Below are positions 22,372 to 26,889 of a stretch of 26,889 bases of DNA, one piece after another. The notes beneath the pieces are model-generated. The model searched no databases and was not told the DNA's origin. It worked only from the letters and a program-made list of their open reading frames with translations. Location of the stretch: positions 1 to 26,889 of the forward strand of contig DBYX01000018.1 in NCBI GenBank assembly GCA_002311665.1, in the 5' to 3' direction. This stretch comes from Lachnoclostridium sp. UBA1175. Lineage in GTDB: Bacteria; Bacillota; Clostridia; Lachnospirales; Lachnospiraceae. Both the position numbers and the translations under genes were made by a program. Numbering within the stretch: the first letter of the stretch is position 1; each line of letters opens with the position of its first letter.

Positions 22372-23286
22372 TCAGTGGAACGTGGCCTCGGGATACACAC
22401 CCGCCGCGATCAGCTCGCGGATACACTTCATAAAGACCGGCTTGTCCTCGGCATAAGTCACGCCGAACCAGCGGTCGGACGTCGGAAGGACAGCGACCTT
22501 CGCGCTTCCGGCATTGATCATCGAGCCGACGACCGTGGGCAGCAGGAACTCCGACTTGAGCGGGTTCGCCACGGCATCGGTGTCCAGGAAATTCTTAAAA
22601 TAGTTCTCCAGCTGCGAGAGGAAATCCGGGGTGAAGCCCCAGCAGTTCATCGACACGGTCATATCCGGCGAGATCTCCACCGGCGTACCGTCGCCCTTGC
22701 GGCCCACGACAACATCGCCGTCGCGGCACAGCTCGAACATTTCCTCGACGCCCGTGAGATACCCGTCCTCGACAACGCACGCACCGCGCGTCACTTTGCC
22801 GTTGTCGCTGAGCGTGTTGCCGAGCACAAAGCCCGCCATGCAGTACTGATGCTCACTTCCCGCGGGAAGGTTTACAAGATAATCGTGCAGCGCGCGGAAC
22901 GCCTCCTTGCCGTAGTAGTCGTCCGCATTGATCACGACGAACGGATCGTTGATCTTTCCGAGGCACGACAGGATCGCGTGACCGGTGCCCCACGGCTTGC
23001 CGCGTCCATCCGGCACGGTGTAGCCCTCCGGCACATTCTCAAGCTCCTGGTAGACATACGTCACGGGAATGTAGCGCTCGATGCGGTTGCCGATCGCGAG
23101 GCGGAACGCCTCCTCGATGTCCCTGCGGATGATGAAGACGACCTTGTCGAAACCGGCCTCCTTCGCCGCATAGATGGAATAGTCCATGATGATCTCGCCG
23201 CTCGGGCCGACTTCCGCGAGCTGCTTGATCCCGCCTCCGAACCGGCTTCCCATGCCGGCAGCCATGATAACCAATGCTGTTTCCAT
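22372..23286 (-). CDS. Sugar-phosphate nucleotidyltransferase-like protein
   Basis: 304 aa from ATG 23286. The same frame extends to 23379, but the homologous core begins here (METALVIMAAGMGSR) with AAAGGA upstream. The N-terminus carries the nucleotidyltransferase signature AAG-x-G-x-R followed by a Lys (K21, in FGGGIKQL). GKPWGTGHAILSC (~97-108) and the metal-binding NADDYYG (120-126) are also typical of the glycosyltransferase-A-fold NTP:sugar-1-phosphate enzymes. The rest (MNCWGFTPDF, EFLLPTVV, WFGVTYAED) is consistent with the family. It would activate a sugar-1-phosphate with an NTP. Which sugar or nucleotide cannot be told, and no polysaccharide cluster is adjacent. An alternative start at 23349 has GAGGAG only three bases upstream and seems less likely. 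Confidence 0.85.
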   Translation of the reverse strand: METALVIMAAGMGSRFGGGIKQLAEVGPSGEIIMDYSIYAAKEAGFDKVVFIIRRDIEEAFRLAIGNRIERYIPVTYVYQELENVPEGYTVPDGRGKPWGTGHAILSCLGKINDPFVVINADDYYGKEAFRALHDYLVNLPAGSEHQYCMAGFVLGNTLSDNGKVTRGACVVEDGYLTGVEEMFELCRDGDVVVGRKGDGTPVEISPDMTVSMNCWGFTPDFLSQLENYFKNFLDTDAVANPLKSEFLLPTVVGSMINAGSAKVAVLPTSDRWFGVTYAEDKPVFMKCIRELIAAGVYPEATFH

Positions 23287-23417
23287 AGTTTCCTTTCCAT
23301 GCCGGGAAGTTGTGCTCTTTCGCCTCCGGCATTGTCTTGTTTTATTCATATGCTCCTCTTCACAACGCATATATTTCAATGTTTTTACTGTCCTGCCCGC
23401 GCAGCCGCCGGGACGGA

Positions 23418-25667
23418 CTACAGTCCGCAGTGTTCGCGGATGCTCCTGCGAAGTCCCGTGTAGCGCTTCTGCTCCTCGACGTTGTCCACCATACTGCGCA
23501 TCGCGTGCTCGTCGCCGATGATGGTGACGCAGTTGACAGCGCGCGTCACTCCCGTGTACAGAAGGTTGCGGTTCATCAGCATCCTCGGCCCCCGCAGCAG
23601 CGGGATCACCACCGCCGGGTACTCACTTCCCTGCGCCTTGTGGATCGTCACCGCGTAGGCGTGCTCGAGATCCTCCAGCACCTCAAAATCATAGTATACA
23701 AGCTTCGAGTCGTCAAATACGATCTCCATCTGCTTGGAGAACTCGTTGATGTCGCGGATCACGCCGATATCGCCGTTGAAGATTCCCTCTCCGCTGTCGA
23801 TCAGCGTGTTGCGCTCGCTCCTCGTCTCCCACTCGAGACGGTAGTTGTTGCGTGTCTGCATCACCTTGTCGCCGACGCGGAATATGACCCCGTGCGCCTC
23901 ATACTGCGGCTTGTCCGGTGCCTCCGGGTTGAGCGCCTCCTGAAGCAGCACGTTGAGTCCGTCCACGCCGAGCTCGCCCTTGCGCATCGGCGTCAGCACC
24001 TGGATCTCCAGGGGCGACACCCCGACGTAAGGCGGGAGTTTGTCCCTCACCAGCTGCACCAGGAGCTCGCGGATGATCCGCGCGTTCTGCCGCTGCAGGA
24101 AGAAGAAATCCTTGCTCTTGCGGGTTATGTCCGGGTACTCTCCGTGGTTGATCCGGTGCGCGTTCACGACGATATCGCTCGCCTCCGCCTGTCGGAAGAT
24201 CTTTTCCAGCCGCACGACGGAAAATGCCCCGCTCTCCATAATATCCCGAAGCACATTGCCCGGTCCCACGCTCGGCAGCTGGTTCGCGTCGCCGACCAGG
24301 ATCAGGTTCGTCATCCCTGGGATGATCGCCCGCAGGAGCGCGTGCATCAGGTGCATATCGACCATGGAAACCTCGTCGATGATCACGACGTCGGCCTCCA
24401 GAGGGTATTCCTCGTTTCGCCTGAACCGCGGTGCACCCGTGTCACCGCCCTCGTCCATATTCGTAACTTCCAGAAGCCGGTGAATGGTCACGGCGTCGCG
24501 TCCCGTGGTCTCCGTCATCCGCTTGGCTGCGCGCCCCGTGGGGGCAGCCAGCACGACGCTGCGCCCGAGATCCTCACAGACGCGGATGATCGTGTTGATC
24601 GTCGTCGTCTTGCCGGTGCCGGGACCGCCGGTCAGCACGAACACTCCGTGCTCCACAGCCTCCTTCACCGCGTTGCGCTGGATCTCATCCAGCTCAATGT
24701 CCTCTTTGCGCTCCGCATTGTCCACATAGCGCTCGATGCCGGCCACGTTCCTGCGGCCGCCCTCGTCGAGGTCGCAGAGCATTCGTGCGATCGCCTGCTC
24801 CGTGTGATAATACACGGACAGGTACACGTGCTCCTGCTCGACCGTATCCTCGTCGCACACCGTTACGGTGCGGAGCTTATTTTCCATAATGAGCGACATC
24901 AGCGCGCGGTCGAAAGAGTCGTCATCCATCTCCGGGATGAACTCCCTCGCGTGCGTGATCAGCGACTCCTTCGGCAAATACGCATGCCCCGCCTGGGAGC
25001 CGAGCCGCATCACGTGAAGCAGGCACGCGCGGAACCGCTGGTCCGAGTACTCCAGCCCGCCGATCCGCCGCGCGATCTCGTCGGACATGCGGAAACCGAA
25101 CCCCGGTATATCCTCGGCAAGCCGGTAGGGATTGCTTCCGACAATCTCCTCGGTTGCCTCACCGTATCGCTTGTATATTTTCAAACCCTGATTCAGGTTG
25201 ATACCGATCTGCAGCAGATACATGACCACGCGGCGCATGTTCTGCTTCTCCATAAACTGCTCATGGACAGACTGTGCGATCCGCATGCTGATGCCGCGGA
25301 TCTCCGCGAGACGCTCCGGCTCGCGCTCTATGATGCGGAACGTGTCCACACCGAACCGGTCCACGATCTTCATCGCGGTCGGCATGCCGATGCCCTTGAT
25401 CGCCCCGGAACCGAGATACCGCTCCATCGAGTCGGCGCTCGTCGGCACCGTGATCTCGTAGCTCTCCACCTGCATCTGCCTGCCGTACATATTGTGCTGC
25501 GTCATCTGTCCACGCACCCGAATGTACTCCCCTTCTTCAAGAAAAGGGAAGCTACCCACGCAAGTGAGCTCTTCCCCGGGTTTCTCTCCGGAAATCGACA
25601 GTACGGTAAAACCGGTTTCAGGACTGTGGAAGCGAATGTGCTCCACATAGCCTTCCCGTTCTTCCAT
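23418..25667 (-). CDS. recD2: RecD2-type SF1B ATP-dependent DNA helicase
   Basis: 749 aa, normal for RecD2 (RecD-like without RecBC). It unwinds DNA 5'-3' and protects replication forks in Firmicutes. The N-terminal ~330 residues hold the OB-like start and helix-hairpin-helix-type segments (AIKGIGMPTAMKIVDRFG, IRGISMRIAQS, IPGFGFRMSDEIARR). Helicase motifs are Walker A GGPGTGKTT (347-355), Walker B DEVSMVD (431-437), motif III GDANQLPSVGPG (459-470), then VTIHKAQGSEYP (motif V) and LLYTGVTRA (motif VI). ATG 25667 has AAGGGAG seven bases upstream, and the mreB stop TAA overlaps this SD (gap 13 bp), so the two are cotranscribed. Confidence 0.95.
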   Translation of the reverse strand: MEEREGYVEHIRFHSPETGFTVLSISGEKPGEELTCVGSFPFLEEGEYIRVRGQMTQHNMYGRQMQVESYEITVPTSADSMERYLGSGAIKGIGMPTAMKIVDRFGVDTFRIIEREPERLAEIRGISMRIAQSVHEQFMEKQNMRRVVMYLLQIGINLNQGLKIYKRYGEATEEIVGSNPYRLAEDIPGFGFRMSDEIARRIGGLEYSDQRFRACLLHVMRLGSQAGHAYLPKESLITHAREFIPEMDDDSFDRALMSLIMENKLRTVTVCDEDTVEQEHVYLSVYYHTEQAIARMLCDLDEGGRRNVAGIERYVDNAERKEDIELDEIQRNAVKEAVEHGVFVLTGGPGTGKTTTINTIIRVCEDLGRSVVLAAPTGRAAKRMTETTGRDAVTIHRLLEVTNMDEGGDTGAPRFRRNEEYPLEADVVIIDEVSMVDMHLMHALLRAIIPGMTNLILVGDANQLPSVGPGNVLRDIMESGAFSVVRLEKIFRQAEASDIVVNAHRINHGEYPDITRKSKDFFFLQRQNARIIRELLVQLVRDKLPPYVGVSPLEIQVLTPMRKGELGVDGLNVLLQEALNPEAPDKPQYEAHGVIFRVGDKVMQTRNNYRLEWETRSERNTLIDSGEGIFNGDIGVIRDINEFSKQMEIVFDDSKLVYYDFEVLEDLEHAYAVTIHKAQGSEYPAVVIPLLRGPRMLMNRNLLYTGVTRAVNCVTIIGDEHAMRSMVDNVEEQKRYTGLRRSIREHCGL

Positions 25668-25680
25668 CTCCCGTCTCCCT

Positions 25681-26679
25681 TTATTTTCTCGTTGCGCGAC
25701 CGCCCATCTCGATGAACTTGCCGGTTCCCATCGCCACGCAGCGCATTGGATTCTCCGCCGTCATCGTATGGATGCCGGTACGCTCCTCGATCAGATCCTC
25801 AAGGCCGTACAGAAGTGCGCCGCCGCCGGTGAGCACAATGCCCCGGTTGGCGATGTCCGCCGCCAGCTCGGGCGGTGTCAGTTCAAGCGCATCGTGGATC
25901 GCATTGATGATCTGTGCCGTCGGCTCGCGAAGCGCCTCCTCGGTCTCCTCCGAGGTGAGCGAGATCGTCTTCGGAAGACCGGTCACCAGGTTACGGCCGC
26001 GGACTTCCATCGAGAGTGTCTCCGGTCTCGCATAGCACGCGCCGATCTTGATCTTGATCTCCTCAGCCGTACGCTCGCCGATCATAAGATTGTGCTTCTT
26101 TCGCATATATTTGACGATCGCCTCGTCGAAATCGTCTCCGGCCACCTTGACCGAAGTGCTGACCACGGCGCCTCCCAGGGAGGTCACGGCGATATCCGTG
26201 GTGCCGCCGCCAATATCAACAACCATATTGCCGCACGGCTTGTTGATGTCGATCCCCGCGCCGATCGCCGCCGCGATGGGCTCCTCGATCACGCGCACCG
26301 TGCGGGCGCCCGCCTCGTAAGTGGCGTCCTCAACCGCACGCTTTTCAACCTCCGTCGCGCTGCTCGGTACGCACACGCATACGTTTGGTTTGCGGAATCT
26401 TCTTCTGCCGATGGACTTCTGGATAAAATACTTGATCATTCGCTCCGTGACGGAGTAATCCGAGATCACGCCCTGCTTGAGCGGGCGGACCGCAACGATG
26501 TTGCCGGGCGTGCGGCCCAGCATCTGACGGGCTTCCTCGCCGATGGCCTTGATGCGCGACGTGTCACGACTGTACGCGACAACGGACGGCTCCTCAAGCA
26601 CGACTCCCTTGCCCTTGATGTAGATGAGCACATTGGCTGTGCCCAGATCGATTCCGAGTTCTGTATGTAATCCGAACAT
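25681..26679 (-). CDS. mreB: Rod-shape-determining actin homologue (MreB/Mbl)
   Basis: 332 aa from ATG 26679, the normal MreB length. The longer frame to 26778 is rejected: it runs through the promoter, and AAGGA sits correctly before this ATG. Actin-fold nucleotide motifs are phosphate-1 GIDLGTANVLIY (9-20), connect/phosphate-2 VDIGGGTTDIAV (154-165) and the adenosine motif IVLTGGGALLYGL near the C-terminus. The early FGLHTELGIDLGTAN and VRPLKQGVISDY are typical of MreB/Mbl. It polymerises under the membrane and directs elongation-type peptidoglycan synthesis. mreC and mreD are not next to it, so it may be the Mbl-like paralogue; the two cannot be separated here. It heads the operon with recD2. 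Confidence 0.95.
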   Translation of the reverse strand: MFGLHTELGIDLGTANVLIYIKGKGVVLEEPSVVAYSRDTSRIKAIGEEARQMLGRTPGNIVAVRPLKQGVISDYSVTERMIKYFIQKSIGRRRFRKPNVCVCVPSSATEVEKRAVEDATYEAGARTVRVIEEPIAAAIGAGIDINKPCGNMVVDIGGGTTDIAVTSLGGAVVSTSVKVAGDDFDEAIVKYMRKKHNLMIGERTAEEIKIKIGACYARPETLSMEVRGRNLVTGLPKTISLTSEETEEALREPTAQIINAIHDALELTPPELAADIANRGIVLTGGGALLYGLEDLIEERTGIHTMTAENPMRCVAMGTGKFIEMGGRATRK

Positions 26680-26768
26680 TGGTAAATTCCTTCCGTAACG
26701 CGGAGCTTCCGACCGCCCTTCCGAGGCGGTTTCACACCGTAACACACGACTCTCCCCCGTGCCTTGTA

Positions 26769-26797
26769 AGTATATCATAGCGGCGGCACGTTTGCAA
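26769..26797 (-). promoter_or_regulatory. Sigma-A-type extended -10 promoter for mreB-recD2
   Basis: Minus strand: -35 TTGCAA (26792-26797), 17-bp spacer ending in TGA, -10 TATACT (26769-26774). The start would be near 26762, about 80 nt before the mreB ATG. Confidence 0.8.
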
Positions 26798-26841
26798 GGT
26801 TACACTTGACAAAAGGGACGATTCCCATCGCGCGCTGCCTC

Positions 26842-26885
26842 GCGAGCTTCGCTCGCTCGGTGACACGTGCGCTCGGCACTCGCAC
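26842..26885. repeat. GC-rich double inverted repeat at the right edge
   Basis: Two adjacent short hairpins: GCGAGC-ttc-GCTCGC (26842-26856) and GTGCG-ctcggcact-CGCAC (26867-26885). They lie upstream of the mreB promoter and run to the window edge. They may belong to a terminator of the upstream gene or to a dispersed palindromic element. No coding sequence is evident in 26800-26889. Confidence 0.35.
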
Positions 26886-26889
26886 CCGC

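Noticed and set aside
23310..25715. 801-codon plus-strand ORF opposite recD2
   Set aside because: Shadow of RecD2. It is His/Arg/Leu-rich, with composition typical of antisense translation, and no RBS or domain is recognisable.
26680..26778. 33-codon N-terminal extension of MreB
   Set aside because: It would start at the -10 box of the promoter and has no RBS. The internal ATG at 26679 has a proper SD and the conserved MreB start.
1..26889. CRISPR arrays, tRNA/rRNA genes, complete insertion sequences, prophage genes
   Set aside because: Looked for by eye on both strands. No regular spaced repeats, cloverleaf-like sequences, transposase or phage proteins were seen.

Overview
The window is a GC-rich, gene-dense, almost entirely minus-strand stretch of chromosome. 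It most likely comes from a Gram-positive Clostridia member, probably Lachnospiraceae-like. The reasons are AGGAGG-type ribosome binding sites before nearly every gene, the Firmicutes-style secA/prfB neighbourhood, RecD2, a CvfB/YitL-type S1 protein, Thr/Pro 'TPTP' linkers on exported proteins, and sigma-A promoters of TTGNNN-17-TATACT type. No rRNA, tRNA, CRISPR array, prophage or recognisable insertion sequence was seen.

Reading in the direction of transcription (right to left): (i) 26.8-23.4 kb: a clear promoter, mreB and recD2 in one tight operon, then a sugar-nucleotidyltransferase-like gene and comF. (ii) 21.4-20.5 kb: cvfB, the only plus-strand gene, convergent with comF and divergent from the next operon. 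(iii) 20.3-18.4 kb: a CPBP intramembrane protease followed by thioredoxin reductase. Their promoter is overlapped by a perfect 11-bp-arm palindrome. (iv) 18.2-16.2 kb: an ECF sigma factor overlapping a single-pass membrane protein that is probably its anti-sigma/sensor, closed by a clear terminator. (v) 16.2-15.3 kb: an AT-rich, mostly non-coding region. It holds a 37-codon ORF that copies the N-terminus and leader of the sigma gene, a tight cluster of DnaA-box-like 9-mers, a palindrome, a strong minus-strand terminator and the secA promoter. (vi) 15.3-0.1 kb: a long co-directional run. It comprises secA, a solitary solute-binding lipoprotein, prfB without the usual programmed frameshift, uvrB, uvrA, yfbR (start overlapping the uvrA stop), a PIN/NYN-like nuclease with a long disordered linker, a GNAT acetyltransferase, an exported protein of unknown function, and an EcsC-domain protein with a C-terminal SHOCT motif.

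The housekeeping genes look intact: Sec translocase ATPase, release factor 2, UvrAB excision repair, dNMP clean-up, RecD2, MreB and TrxB. The least explained part is 15.4-16.2 kb. There a DnaA-box cluster, a possible small RNA and a truncated copy of a sigma-factor N-terminus with its own good ribosome binding site lie within 0.8 kb. All functions are read from sequence motifs and recognised family resemblance. No database search was possible.
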